NCBI RefSeq assembly: GCF_019264345.1
Contig: NZ_JAHVAO010000001.1
Coordinates: 2,356,001-2,420,000, forward strand
Reading direction: 5' to 3'
Source: Marinobacter arenosus
GTDB taxonomy: Bacteria > Pseudomonadota > Gammaproteobacteria > Pseudomonadales > Oleiphilaceae
Length of the DNA: 64,000 nucleotides
Shown: one piece after another, positions 9,738 to 18,840 of the stretch
How positions within the stretch are numbered: the stretch's first letter is position 1
Layout of the letters: the number at the start of each line of letters is the position of its first letter
Translations under genes and position numbers: made by a program
Notes under the pieces: model-generated
The model's database searches: none
Told to the model about the DNA's origin: nothing
What the model saw: only the letters and a program-made list of their open reading frames with translations

Positions 9738-10289
9738 ATGAAACCTGTTATTCCTCTCACTCTAGCAGTCTCCCTATTTGCAGTATCGGGCACGACCCTA
9801 GCAGGCAGCGACAGCGGCCTGTACCTCGGCGCTTCCGTCGGCCAGGCTCAATTGGATTTCGACGACGAGCTTCCGGATATCGGTGATGTCGATTTTGACG
9901 ACGACGATACCGGGTACAAGATATTTGGGGGCTACAACTTTGGCCTGATTCCCCTGGTGGATCTGGCGGTTGAAGGCGCCTATGTCGATTTCGGTAAATT
10001 CAAAGGCACCCTAGGCCCCCTCAGTAACGCGGATTTTGAAGTCGACGGCTGGACCGGTGCCGGACTGGCCGGTTTCAAGTTAGGCCCGGTGGGTATCTTT
10101 GGCAAAGCCGGTTTTATCAGCTGGGACGGTGACTTCGATGGGGGTAGCGACGACGGTACCGATCCGCTGTATGGCATCGGTGCCCGATTCAACCTGTTTT
10201 CCTTCCAGTTGCGGGCCGAATACGAGCGCTACGATCTCGATAACTTCGATATCGACTACTTCTCCGTAGGCGCCGCCTACACTTTCTGA
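9738..10289 (+). CDS. Small outer membrane beta-barrel protein (OmpA/OmpW-like fold)
   Basis: A 183-aa protein with a signal peptide cleaved after TTLAG (about residue 22), then eight or so amphipathic strands (for example GLYLGASVGQAQLDF, GFKLGPVGIFGKAGF, FNLFSFQLRAEYERY). It ends GAAYTF with a terminal Phe, as in small 8-stranded barrels. The early loop is highly acidic (FDDELPDIGDVDFDDDD), possibly cation-binding. GGAGG sits just before the ATG. It is convergent with the HerA-like gene. Confidence 0.83.
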   Translation: MKPVIPLTLAVSLFAVSGTTLAGSDSGLYLGASVGQAQLDFDDELPDIGDVDFDDDDTGYKIFGGYNFGLIPLVDLAVEGAYVDFGKFKGTLGPLSNADFEVDGWTGAGLAGFKLGPVGIFGKAGFISWDGDFDGGSDDGTDPLYGIGARFNLFSFQLRAEYERYDLDNFDIDYFSVGAAYTF

Positions 10290-10342
10290 CCCCACAACAC
10301 CGGGCGGTACCCCAGGTACTGGCGGTCCCGGCATTTTTACCC

Positions 10343-11839
10343 TCATCGCCTTCGCGACCCACCCAAGATACCACCCAACAAACCCCGCAGGATCTGGCGC
10401 CCGAGCTGACTGCCCACCGAACGCGCAGCGGACTTGGCCATGGCTTCGACAACGCCCTGCCGACGCCCCTTGCCCCAGAGCATGTCACTCAGCGGATTGC
10501 TGTCGGCGTCCACGGGCTGAGGCGATGCACCCTTCGCTTCCGCGGCCTTGACGGCCTCTTCGGCTCGCCGGGTCAGAATTTCATGGGCGGATTCCCGGTT
10601 CACCGGCGTGTCGTACCGGCTGCCCACCGGACTGCGGCTACGCACCATGGCCCGCTCCTCGGCGCTGACCGGCCCCATGCGGCAACGGGGTGGGGAAATC
10701 CGGGTGCGCTCAACCGGCATGGGGATGCCGTTGTCCTGCAACGTGGACACCAGCGCCTCACCCACACCCAGCTCTGAAATCACTCGGGCGACATCGAGAC
10801 CGGGGTTCGCGACAAAGGTTTCCGCGGCGGTCTTGACCGCCTTCTGATCCCTCGGTGTGAAGGCTCGGAGGGCATGCTGGAAGCGGTTGCCCAGTTGTCC
10901 GAGAACCTCACCGGGCAAATCGTCCGGGAACTGTGAACAAAAATAGATGCCCACCCCCTTGGAGCGGATCAGCCGCACCACCTGCTCGATTCGCTTCAGC
11001 AGGATAGGCGGAGCGTCGTCAAACAGCAGGTGGGCCTCATCAAAGAAAAACACCATCCGTGGCTTCTCGGGATCACCCACCTCCGCCAGGTTCTCGAACA
11101 GTTCGGACATGAGCCACAGCAGAAAACTCGAGTAAAGACGGGGTTTCAGGATGAGCTGCTCGGCGGCAAACACATTGATGATGCCCCGGCCGCTCAGATC
11201 CGTGCCCATGAGGTCGTTCAGATCCAGGGCCGGCTCACCGAACATCAGATCGCCGCCGTCACGCTCCAGTGACAGCAGGGCCCGCTGGATGGCGGCGATC
11301 GACTGGGGACTGACCAGGCCGTAGGTCCGGGAGATCTCCTTGCGGGTCTCGGCGACCAGACCCAACAGCGCCCGGAGGTCCTCCAGGTCCAACAGCAAAA
11401 GGCCCTGATCGTCGGCGAGCCGGAATGCGACCTCCAGCACACCGGTCTGGGTGTCGTTCAGCTCCAGGACACGGGCCAGCAGGCTCGGCCCCATCTCACT
11501 GATGGTCGTGCGCACCGGATGCCCGAGTTTGCCGTACAGGTCCCAGAACACCACGGGGCTGGCCTCGTTGGCGTAGCCCTGCACCCCGATTTCCGAGGCC
11601 CGGGCGCGCAGTTTCTCACTGGCTTCCCCGGCCTGGGACAGGCCAGCCACGTCGCCCTTCACGTCCGCGACAAACACCGGCACCCCGAGCCGGGAAAACC
11701 CTTCCGCCAGCACCATCATGGTGATGGTCTTGCCGGTGCCAGTGGCGCCAGCAATCAAACCGTGCCGGTTGCCATACCGGCCAAGTAAATGCACCGGGCG
11801 TTCACCCTTGCCGATCAGTATCTGGTTCACCGGGAACAT
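10343..11839 (-). CDS. DUF853 / HerA-like P-loop ATPase (YjgR type)
   Basis: Cytosolic HerA/FtsK-superfamily ATPase. Near the N-terminus are NRHGLIAGATGTGKTITM (Walker A) and VADVKGDVAGLSQ. MVFFFDEAHLLFDDAP is Walker B, and YFCSQFPDDLPGEVLGQLGNR is the arginine-finger region. The C-terminal tail is basic and Gly-rich. From the ATG at 11839 the protein is 498 aa, the usual size of this family. In-frame starts at 11872 and at a GTG at 11920 (overlapping the previous stop by 4 bases) are also possible, and no ribosome site decides between them. The role of the family is poorly known. Confidence 0.87.
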   Translation of the reverse strand: MFPVNQILIGKGERPVHLLGRYGNRHGLIAGATGTGKTITMMVLAEGFSRLGVPVFVADVKGDVAGLSQAGEASEKLRARASEIGVQGYANEASPVVFWDLYGKLGHPVRTTISEMGPSLLARVLELNDTQTGVLEVAFRLADDQGLLLLDLEDLRALLGLVAETRKEISRTYGLVSPQSIAAIQRALLSLERDGGDLMFGEPALDLNDLMGTDLSGRGIINVFAAEQLILKPRLYSSFLLWLMSELFENLAEVGDPEKPRMVFFFDEAHLLFDDAPPILLKRIEQVVRLIRSKGVGIYFCSQFPDDLPGEVLGQLGNRFQHALRAFTPRDQKAVKTAAETFVANPGLDVARVISELGVGEALVSTLQDNGIPMPVERTRISPPRCRMGPVSAEERAMVRSRSPVGSRYDTPVNRESAHEILTRRAEEAVKAAEAKGASPQPVDADSNPLSDMLWGKGRRQGVVEAMAKSAARSVGSQLGRQILRGLLGGILGGSRRR

Positions 11840-11916
11840 CCTCACAGGGCATGCTGCGGTGGCAGCTTTCATCCACGAGTATAGCCCCGGCCGGGACACC
11901 GTGGCGGGCGTGGCAC

Positions 11917-13017
11917 TCACTCATAGACGTCGTGCAGAGTCAGGGCTTTGAAATCCGGCGTAACCCCCAAACCGGGCCGGTCGCTCAGGGTCATCCGCCC
12001 GGCGGACACCTCGGGCGCGCCGTCCGCCAGCTGCACCGTGTTGTAGTTGTGCAGATCGGTGGTGTTCAACAGGGCACGGGACGGTGTGCTGGCCGCCAGA
12101 TGGGCATACGCCGCGGTGGCGATGCCGCTGCCCCAGGCGTCCTCAATGGTCATGGCAATACCGGCATCCACGCAGACGTCGCGAATGACGCGGGCCGGTG
12201 TCAGGCCGCCAAACTTGCTCACTTTCAGCGCCATGGCATCCATCGCATCGTCCCGAATGGCGCGCTGCACATCGGCGAGGCAGTTCAGGCTCTCATCCAG
12301 CTTCACCGGGTGCCGACACCGGCGTCGCACCGACAGGCCTTCCTCGTATCCGCGGCAGGGCTGTTCCAGATAGAGGTCCAGGTCCTCCACCGCCCGGGAG
12401 AAGCGCAGGGCCTGGTCTCGGCGCCAGGCGCCGTTCATGTCACCGACCCAGATTTCATCCGGCTGCTTCTTTCTGGCCAGGGTCTGAATCAGCTCGATGT
12501 CCTCGTCAACACGGTGGCCAAGCTTGATCTGGATGTGCCGGAAACCCTCCGAACGGTATCGACCCAGGGAGGCTTCCATTTCTGCCGGTTCCGCCAGCGG
12601 CACAATCCGGTGCAGGGGCATGGACGGGGTCAGCAAGCCACCCAACAGGGTGTAGACCGGCATCCGCGCGGCTTTGCCCAACAGATCCCAACAGGCCATA
12701 TCAATGGCCGCCTTGGCCACCGCATGGCCGGTCAGTGCCTGGTCCATGCTTTCGTGGATCCGGGTGAGGTGGCGGGGGTCGCTGCCAATGACACTGGGCG
12801 CCAACACCGACAGACACGAGGGCAGCCCCTCGGCAAAGGCTGCCATGTAATTGGGTCCGCAGGGACAGACCTCCCCGTAGCCGGTCTGGCCGGCGTTGGT
12901 GGTCAGGACCACCACGGTACTGGTAAACACCCGATGCGAGCGCCCACCCGCAAAGGCGTAGGCCGTGCCGGTGTATGGCAATTCGGCGGTGTAGACCGCA
13001 ATGCTCTCGATACGCAT
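11917..13017 (-). CDS. Enolase-superfamily (mandelate racemase/muconate lactonizing) enzyme
   Basis: A 366-aa metal-dependent racemase, epimerase or dehydratase. The capping domain is N-terminal. The barrel shows IQIKLGH with a catalytic Lys on strand 2, three metal ligands in VGDMNGAW, YLEQPC and VKLDES, and a second catalytic Lys in ALKVSKFGG. A Lys/Lys pair is typical of dipeptide epimerases, muconate cycloisomerases and cis-3-hydroxyproline dehydratases. The substrate cannot be decided here. Start ATG at 13017 has a purine-rich GGAAGGGGG before it; an upstream in-frame start to 13059 adds unlikely sequence. It is followed closely by the HerA-like gene. Confidence 0.85.
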   Translation of the reverse strand: MRIESIAVYTAELPYTGTAYAFAGGRSHRVFTSTVVVLTTNAGQTGYGEVCPCGPNYMAAFAEGLPSCLSVLAPSVIGSDPRHLTRIHESMDQALTGHAVAKAAIDMACWDLLGKAARMPVYTLLGGLLTPSMPLHRIVPLAEPAEMEASLGRYRSEGFRHIQIKLGHRVDEDIELIQTLARKKQPDEIWVGDMNGAWRRDQALRFSRAVEDLDLYLEQPCRGYEEGLSVRRRCRHPVKLDESLNCLADVQRAIRDDAMDAMALKVSKFGGLTPARVIRDVCVDAGIAMTIEDAWGSGIATAAYAHLAASTPSRALLNTTDLHNYNTVQLADGAPEVSAGRMTLSDRPGLGVTPDFKALTLHDVYE

Positions 13018-13087
13018 GCCCTGCCCCCTTCCCTGGCCGTTGCTGCATCTTCTGAGCATAGACCGCCTGCGGCCTCGGCGCCGCTAT

Positions 13088-13342
13088 TTACCGGCGGTTG
13101 GGCGGATTGGAATAACCGTCGCCTTTGACCCCCAGACGATCAAGGTAGGCATGAAGCTCGGCTTCGCTCATATCAACGTATTCCAGCACCCGGCCATAGA
13201 GCATGGCCGTCGGCACATTACGACCGTTCAGCTCCCGCTGGGTCTCGTGGATGACGTACAGGATCAGCCGTTCGGTGCGGGTGAGGCCGTCGCGAACGTC
13301 GGGGATGGTCTCGAGCACGGTCTGCCATTGTTCGGGGGTCAT
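13088..13342 (-). CDS. Small hypothetical protein
   Basis: An 84-aa soluble protein predicted mostly helical (TPEQWQTVLETIPDVRDGL, LTRTERLILYVIHETQREL). No family is recognised. ATG at 13342 is preferred over a GTG at 13351 because AGGTG lies 6 nt before it. It ends 70 bp before the enolase-superfamily gene on the same strand, so co-transcription is possible. Acidic/amphipathic helices and the repeated Tyr/Leu pattern make a helix-bundle likely. Confidence 0.65.
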   Translation of the reverse strand: MTPEQWQTVLETIPDVRDGLTRTERLILYVIHETQRELNGRNVPTAMLYGRVLEYVDMSEAELHAYLDRLGVKGDGYSNPPNRR

Positions 13343-13437
13343 GAGGGGCACCTGACAGGCCTGGGGTTCCGTCTTTCATCGCATCTGTTTCGAAAATTCA
13401 GAAACATCGCACAAAAACGGAACATCAAGCGGGAAAT

Positions 13438-13451
13438 TGAACACATGTTCA
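13438..13451. promoter_or_regulatory. Inverted repeat TGAAC-N4-GTTCA, candidate operator
   Basis: TGAACACATGTTCA lies in the 194-bp divergent gap before the secreted lipase-like gene, about 86 bp upstream of its ATG. TetR-type lipid regulators such as PsrA bind similar GAAC-N4-GTTC repeats, so lipid-linked control of the hydrolase is a possibility. Regulator assignment is inference only. Confidence 0.35.
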
Positions 13452-13536
13452 TTTTTATTCCAAGGTTTCTTTGCTACGTTCCAGAGCGGGTTATCAACCC
13501 ACACCAACACAACAACAATACAGGTTTGAATATTCC

Positions 13537-14685
13537 ATGCTTAAACCACTCCGATCCATCCTCGTGATGTTATTGGCATCCGTTCTGTTCATGCCCCTGA
13601 CTGCCCACGCCGTGCCCGACACGCTCGACTATGGCCTGTACTGGTTCGACGGCAACAACACGGCGGTCAAAGCCGTCGAAGCAGACGGTACGGTCAACAA
13701 CGTACCCCTGCGTTTCTACGATCCCTCGAAACCCACCATTGTTCATTTCCACGGTTGGCAGCCAGGCGCGGCCACCCGCGGCGACGGCTACGACCGGGAA
13801 GATTTTCGCTTTGTCTGGGGCGATGAAGACGTGATTACCTCCACGTCCTGGAAGAACAAGGGGTGGAACATCGCCTATTTCTACTGGGACCAGTTCGCCG
13901 ACGAGTCGGAAGTAAAAGACGCCGAAGCCAAGATGTGGACCGCCAATGGGCCACGGGGCATGCGGTATGCCCTGAGCGACGGCTCGTACAGCACACTGCA
14001 TTCACCGGCCAAATCGGTGGGCCAGATTGCCTTTGAGCAGGTGACCGCGGCACTGGCCGGCAACACCTCGTACTACCTGCGCCTCTCCGGCCACTCGCTG
14101 GGCAACCAGCTGGCCACCATCGTCGCCCGCAAGATCAGCGATGCGGTCTACGCCGGCAGCGTGGGCACCAACGTGCTGGTCGACCGCCTGGAGCTGCTGG
14201 ATCCCTTCTGGTCCCAGGATGGCAAAGGCTACCTGGGTGATGCCAACAACGACGGCGCCAATGACTGGGTGGGCGAGCGCACCAAGTGGTCCATTGAGGA
14301 ACTGATCCAGCGCCATGACACGCCGGTGACCTGGTACAAATCCTCCGGCATTCAGGACGTCTGGATCGGCGACAAGAACACCGAGCTCGAAGGCATCGTG
14401 ACCTTTATCCACAACCGCTTCTGGTACCTGGCCTCCGCCGATTACGTCAACAAGCACAATCACGTGGTGCCCTGGTATTTCCGGTCGATGGCCTCGGCGG
14501 CTCCGGAGGAAGTCACCATCAACTGGTGGAATAACCGCACGGCCACCGGCGCGGACGCCGCCAGTGCCGCGACGGACGACAGCCGCATTCGGGCCATGAT
14601 GGGCGACACCTACCATTGGGACCAGGTGGAAGGCCGCTACACCGCGGATCCGGAAGACGACCAGTTTGAAGTGAAGGATTACTGA
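13537..14685 (+). CDS. Secreted lipase-like alpha/beta hydrolase
   Basis: A 382-aa exported protein with a signal peptide ending TAHA-VPDT (about residue 25). IVHFHGWQPGAA provides the oxyanion-hole region. LRLSGHSLGNQLA is the nucleophile elbow (G-H-S-L-G) of lipases, with the Ser near residue 188. LELLDPFW likely holds the acid Asp, and HNHVVPWYF offers the catalytic His. The segment GDANNDGANDW resembles a calcium-binding loop. The likely role is extracellular ester or lipid hydrolysis; the substrate is unknown. A 13-bp hairpin terminator follows. Confidence 0.8.
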   Translation: MLKPLRSILVMLLASVLFMPLTAHAVPDTLDYGLYWFDGNNTAVKAVEADGTVNNVPLRFYDPSKPTIVHFHGWQPGAATRGDGYDREDFRFVWGDEDVITSTSWKNKGWNIAYFYWDQFADESEVKDAEAKMWTANGPRGMRYALSDGSYSTLHSPAKSVGQIAFEQVTAALAGNTSYYLRLSGHSLGNQLATIVARKISDAVYAGSVGTNVLVDRLELLDPFWSQDGKGYLGDANNDGANDWVGERTKWSIEELIQRHDTPVTWYKSSGIQDVWIGDKNTELEGIVTFIHNRFWYLASADYVNKHNHVVPWYFRSMASAAPEEVTINWWNNRTATGADAASAATDDSRIRAMMGDTYHWDQVEGRYTADPEDDQFEVKDY

Positions 14686-14697
14686 GGCCGTGACCCT

Positions 14698-14729
14698 GAA
14701 CAACCGCGGGCTGATCCCCGCGGTTGTTC
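14698..14729 (+). terminator. Long stem-loop terminator
   Basis: A perfect 13-bp inverted repeat (14698-14710 with 14717-14729), loop CTGATC, starts 13 bp after the lipase-like stop. The last arm ends GTTGTTC and then GTTG, so the T-tract is weak; it may work with Rho or mainly stabilise the mRNA end. Confidence 0.7.
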
Positions 14730-14817
14730 GTTGAGTGCAGGTTGGTTGGCGAACCGGTTGCCGAAATCTCTTCCGGTGGTCCACTATAAACAGACACCCC
14801 CACAGAGAGTCCTGCTC

Positions 14818-14994
14818 ATGCCAACCATCGGATGGCTATTCGTAATCCTTGCCCTGGCGCTGATTGTCGGGGGGCTGATGATCCTTCGCAATTCCGCCAA
14901 CAGCATGCACATCTCCGACGAAAAGATGGACAAAATACGCAAACGGAAGGCGGAACTGGAAGCCAGGGAAAAAGCGGAGGACGACTGGAAATAG
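14818..14994 (+). CDS. DUF2897 small membrane protein
   Basis: A 58-aa protein with one N-terminal membrane helix (GWLFVILALALIVGGLMIL) and a highly charged cytosolic tail (KMDKIRKRKAELEAREKAEDD). This is the layout of DUF2897, a small gammaproteobacterial family of unknown role. ATG at 14818 begins exactly at the hydrophobic segment; longer in-frame readings add unrelated sequence. It is convergent with the large c-di-GMP/kinase gene, stops 24 bp apart. Confidence 0.8.
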   Translation: MPTIGWLFVILALALIVGGLMILRNSANSMHISDEKMDKIRKRKAELEAREKAEDDWK

Positions 14995-15017
14995 CAGGCA
15001 GTTTTACCCGCGCCAAC

Positions 15018-18000
15018 CTAGCTGGCCTTCCAGTCGTGATACCAGTGCGTGAATTCGTTTGCAGCCAGGGGCGGGCAGATGTGAAACCCCTGGAAGTCCC
15101 GGCAGCCAGCTGACTGCAGCGTGGTCAGTATGCCGGCGTTCTCAATCCCCTCGGCCACCACCTGAAAGCCCAGGGTCGACCCCATCGACACAATGCTGTT
15201 TACCACGGCCAGCTGAATCGCATCACTGCCGTTCGATTTACTGAATTTCTGGTCCATCTTGAGGGTGTCCGGCGCCAACTCCACCAGGTGGTTGAGGTTG
15301 GACTCTTCTTTGCCAAAGTGATCAAGCGCCAGTTTGAAACCCACCGACCGGAGCTTTTTGAGGAGCTTCAGAATGTCCGTGTCGTCGCCCTTGAACAGTT
15401 CGCACGCCGAGATCTCAATCTGCAGAGAGCTCGGGGGCAGCCCGTTTTCGGCAGCCGACCGCATCAAACGTCGCACCAACTGAGCCTGCCGGCACTGCAT
15501 GGGAGAGACATTAATGGACAGCGTAATCGGCGGCATGCCTTCATCACCCCACACCCTCAACTGGTGGCAGGCCTCGTTGATTATCCAGTCTCCGAGCTTT
15601 TCCATCAGGCCACATTGTTCGGCGACCGGGAGAAAATCTTTCGGCCCGAAGCTGCTGCCCGGCCAGCGGATAAGCGCCTCGACACCGGTCAGCTGCCCGT
15701 TCTGCAGATCGACCACAGGCTGGTAATGGAGTTCGAATTCGCCTCTCGAAAACGCGCCCTTGAAGCGATGCTCGATTCGGCTGATCTGCTGCTCGTGCTG
15801 ATTGGCCTGCTTCTCACAGAACTGAATCTTCCCGGGGCCCGCCAGCTTGGCCAGATACATGGCCTGGTCGGCGGCACGGGTCAATTGATCGGGGGTTTTG
15901 CCATCCTCGGGGTAGATCGCAATGCCAATGCTCGGTGTGGTGTGCAGTACCAGGCCGTCCACCCGGTAAGGTCGGGACAGGACTTTAACCAGATGCCGGG
16001 CAACCTTCGCCGCATCGGAAGGAGACGAGAGGTGGGACAGCGCTGCCAGGAATTCATCGCCCCCGATTCGGCCCACGGAATCCTCTTCGCGTACCCCTTC
16101 CCTGAGCCTGCAGGCGACTTCCGCAAGCACGGCGTCACCGATCGCATGCCCGTGCTCATCGTTGATCGGCTTGAAGCGATCCATGTCGATGAACAGCACC
16201 GCCATGTGCGTGTGCGCCCGCTCGGCGCCAGCAATCAGTCGCTCCGCAAACTCGTAGATCAGCGTGCGGTTGGGGAGATCCGTCAGATCGTCATGCTGCG
16301 CCTTCTCAACGGCCAGCCTCCGGGAACGCCCAGAGCTCAATCGCAACTGGACCCGGGCGATCAGCTCCGCGACGGAGAAAGGTTTGACCAGATAATCGTC
16401 AGCACCAGAGCTCAGGCCTTTCACCCGCGCGTTCTCATCAGCTTGGGCAGACAGCAGGATAACCGGCAATCGAGTCGTGGTCTCCGATGCCCGAATCGCC
16501 TCAACGAGCTCAAATCCGTCCATTTTGGGAAGCATGAGATCACTGATGAGCAGGTCCGGCGGGTCTGTTCGGATCGCCTCCAACGCCTGCTCACCATCCG
16601 CCAGGGTTTCGACCTGACAGTAGGGCGAGAGGATATCGTAAAGGTACCGACGCATATCGGCGGTATCGTCGACCACCAGCACGCGGGCGATCGTCGACTC
16701 GCCGGTGTGTGCCTGCGATTTTGGCGTGGGCGTGACGTCGATGCCTAACCACTGCATCGCTTCGGCGATGTAGGCCTGCCCGGTCAGGCTTGCGTCATAG
16801 GGCAGTGCGCCGGTCACTTGATCGTCGGGCAGATGGGCTTTTCCCCGCGGAACGCTGACGGTAAATCGGGACCCCCGATCCGGCGTGCTATCCGCGGTAA
16901 TGGTGCCGGTATGCAGGTTCACCAGCTCCCGGACCAGCGCAAGGCCAATCCCGCTGCCCCCGTAGGTTCGGCCGGCAACGTTTGGTGCCCGGTGGAACCG
17001 CTCGAAAATTTTCGGCAGCTCGTTCTCGGCAATGCCGATGCCGGTATCCTCCACCGTCAACTCGATATGGTCCGCCTGCCAGACCAACCGAAGCGTCACA
17101 CGGCCACGAAGTGTGAACTTGAAGGCATTGGACAGCAGATTGAGGACAATCTTCTCCCACATGCCGATATCCACGTACGCCGGTTCCGGCGCGTCCGGGC
17201 AGTCAATGTCAAACTCGACGCCGGCCATCTCGAACGCGGATTCGAACATGCTCGCGATCTCGCGGGTAACTTTGGGAAGGTCGACGGGGGCGTAGCTGGG
17301 CTGGGCCCGGCCAGCTTCGATCTGGGCAAAGTCGAGTAACGAATTCACCAGCTTCATCAACCGCAGGGCATTCCGGTGCACAATTTCAAGGCGACGACGA
17401 TCCCCCTTGTTCAGACTGCGCCCCCGGGCTTTGAGCGTTTCCGACACGGGCCCGAGCAGTAACGTGAGGGGCGTGCGCAATTCGTGGCTGATGTGCGTGA
17501 AGAAGGTCGTTTTTACGCGATCCAGCTCCTCCAGCGCCTCGGTCTGCAGACGCACACGCTCGTAGGAAAGCGCGTGGGACAATTCTTTTTCAACGGTGTA
17601 GCGCAGCATGTCGAAGAAATTCCGGTACGCCGTGTCCAATCGTCGGCGGGCGCTGACCCCGGCAATCAGAACCGCGTTCGGGAAATCGCCCTCGGCCACC
17701 GTGATCGGCATCAGAATGGCCTCCCGAACCGGCTCATCGTAGGGCGAGCCAACAATTACTGCACGCGTGTGCAGGTCGGTTAATTCCAGGCTGTCGCCTG
17801 AAACCAGAACCTCATCGACGGGCCAGATTGAAAGGTTGTTGCGAAGATCGATGGCCGGCACCCGCGCGTCGCTGCTGTCGGCGTCCAAACCGGTTTCAGC
17901 CCGCAGGTAGGCCTCACGACCGGAGGGGTCGATGAGGTAAAACAGGGCAAACGGCACTTCAAGCTTGTGACGTGTCAGCGCATGGATGGTCTTGTTGATC

Positions 18001-18569
18001 GCGCTTTCCAGGGTGGTGGCGTCGAAAAACAGATCCGTAACCGATTGCACCACCCGCAAACGCCGTTCACCCAGAACCTGCTGGGTCAGCTCCGTCACGG
18101 GATGAAAAACACCGGCCACGGTGCCATCGTCGTCGAAAATCGGGCTGAAATTCGAGGTGAAGAAAGCTTCTTCCAGGTAGCCGACCCGATCCAGAAACAC
18201 GCGCCGGTTGACGAGGCGCGAAGGCTTGCCGCTGGTGGCCATTTCAAACGCGTCGTCCACGAGGTGCCAGATTGAGCCCCACATCTCGCGGAAGTCCTGT
18301 CCCATGGACTCCGGATGCTTGTCGCCGCAGAAGGCCCGGTAACTGTCGTTATAAATCTGAACGCGGTGAGGCCCCCAGACCACGTTGATCGGGAAGCTGG
18401 TATTGAGGCAAAGATTCGTCACCGACCGCATAATGTGCGGCCAGTTTTCTCGGGGGCCGAGCGGGGTCCTGGACCAATCCATGGACCGCACCAGCTCACC
18501 CATCTCGCCGCCGCCCAGTAGCCATTCACCGCCGGGCGGTTGCAAGCGGTCAGCAGAGTCGTTTTCCAT
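15018..18569 (-). CDS. Hybrid histidine kinase - receiver - GGDEF - (degenerate) EAL protein
   Basis: A cytosolic 1183-aa signalling protein with no membrane segment. In order: a PAS-like sensor (about 20-160), a GAF-like domain (about 165-330), HisKA with H362 in FTHISHELRTPLTLLLG, an HATPase (VEDTGIGI, GGSGIGLALV), a receiver with D677 in LLISDLMLPKMDG, and GGDEF at 836-840 with an intact I-site REED five residues before it. The EAL domain starts with EAL at 964-966. The cyclase motif is complete. In the EAL domain the catalytic Asp pair is D1083-H1084 and loop 6 reads FGKEESNL instead of FGTGYSSL, so phosphodiesterase activity is probably lost. Kinase, phosphoreceiver and c-di-GMP output are joined in one chain. 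It is divergent from the next c-di-GMP gene. Confidence 0.92.
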   Translation of the reverse strand: MENDSADRLQPPGGEWLLGGGEMGELVRSMDWSRTPLGPRENWPHIMRSVTNLCLNTSFPINVVWGPHRVQIYNDSYRAFCGDKHPESMGQDFREMWGSIWHLVDDAFEMATSGKPSRLVNRRVFLDRVGYLEEAFFTSNFSPIFDDDGTVAGVFHPVTELTQQVLGERRLRVVQSVTDLFFDATTLESAINKTIHALTRHKLEVPFALFYLIDPSGREAYLRAETGLDADSSDARVPAIDLRNNLSIWPVDEVLVSGDSLELTDLHTRAVIVGSPYDEPVREAILMPITVAEGDFPNAVLIAGVSARRRLDTAYRNFFDMLRYTVEKELSHALSYERVRLQTEALEELDRVKTTFFTHISHELRTPLTLLLGPVSETLKARGRSLNKGDRRRLEIVHRNALRLMKLVNSLLDFAQIEAGRAQPSYAPVDLPKVTREIASMFESAFEMAGVEFDIDCPDAPEPAYVDIGMWEKIVLNLLSNAFKFTLRGRVTLRLVWQADHIELTVEDTGIGIAENELPKIFERFHRAPNVAGRTYGGSGIGLALVRELVNLHTGTITADSTPDRGSRFTVSVPRGKAHLPDDQVTGALPYDASLTGQAYIAEAMQWLGIDVTPTPKSQAHTGESTIARVLVVDDTADMRRYLYDILSPYCQVETLADGEQALEAIRTDPPDLLISDLMLPKMDGFELVEAIRASETTTRLPVILLSAQADENARVKGLSSGADDYLVKPFSVAELIARVQLRLSSGRSRRLAVEKAQHDDLTDLPNRTLIYEFAERLIAGAERAHTHMAVLFIDMDRFKPINDEHGHAIGDAVLAEVACRLREGVREEDSVGRIGGDEFLAALSHLSSPSDAAKVARHLVKVLSRPYRVDGLVLHTTPSIGIAIYPEDGKTPDQLTRAADQAMYLAKLAGPGKIQFCEKQANQHEQQISRIEHRFKGAFSRGEFELHYQPVVDLQNGQLTGVEALIRWPGSSFGPKDFLPVAEQCGLMEKLGDWIINEACHQLRVWGDEGMPPITLSINVSPMQCRQAQLVRRLMRSAAENGLPPSSLQIEISACELFKGDDTDILKLLKKLRSVGFKLALDHFGKEESNLNHLVELAPDTLKMDQKFSKSNGSDAIQLAVVNSIVSMGSTLGFQVVAEGIENAGILTTLQSAGCRDFQGFHICPPLAANEFTHWYHDWKAS

Positions 18570-18840
18570 AAAACCTACAGGCGCAGCCTATTCCCTGAGC
18601 GTAACACCTGATCTGACAGCCGCATTCCACGCGCTAGACAGGACCTTCTTAAGGTATAGCATAGGAAAGGACCACCCCCTCCCCAATCTTCAGCAACTCG
18701 CCACGCCCTAAAAGGGTCCCCAGGGCGGGTTTGTCGGGAGATTGCACGCAGAATCAGACTGTTAGAAATCTGTACACATTTTTCTACATGAAATTCATTC
18801 AGTTTGGACGACCCTGGACGATAGGATTAAATATTGATCA

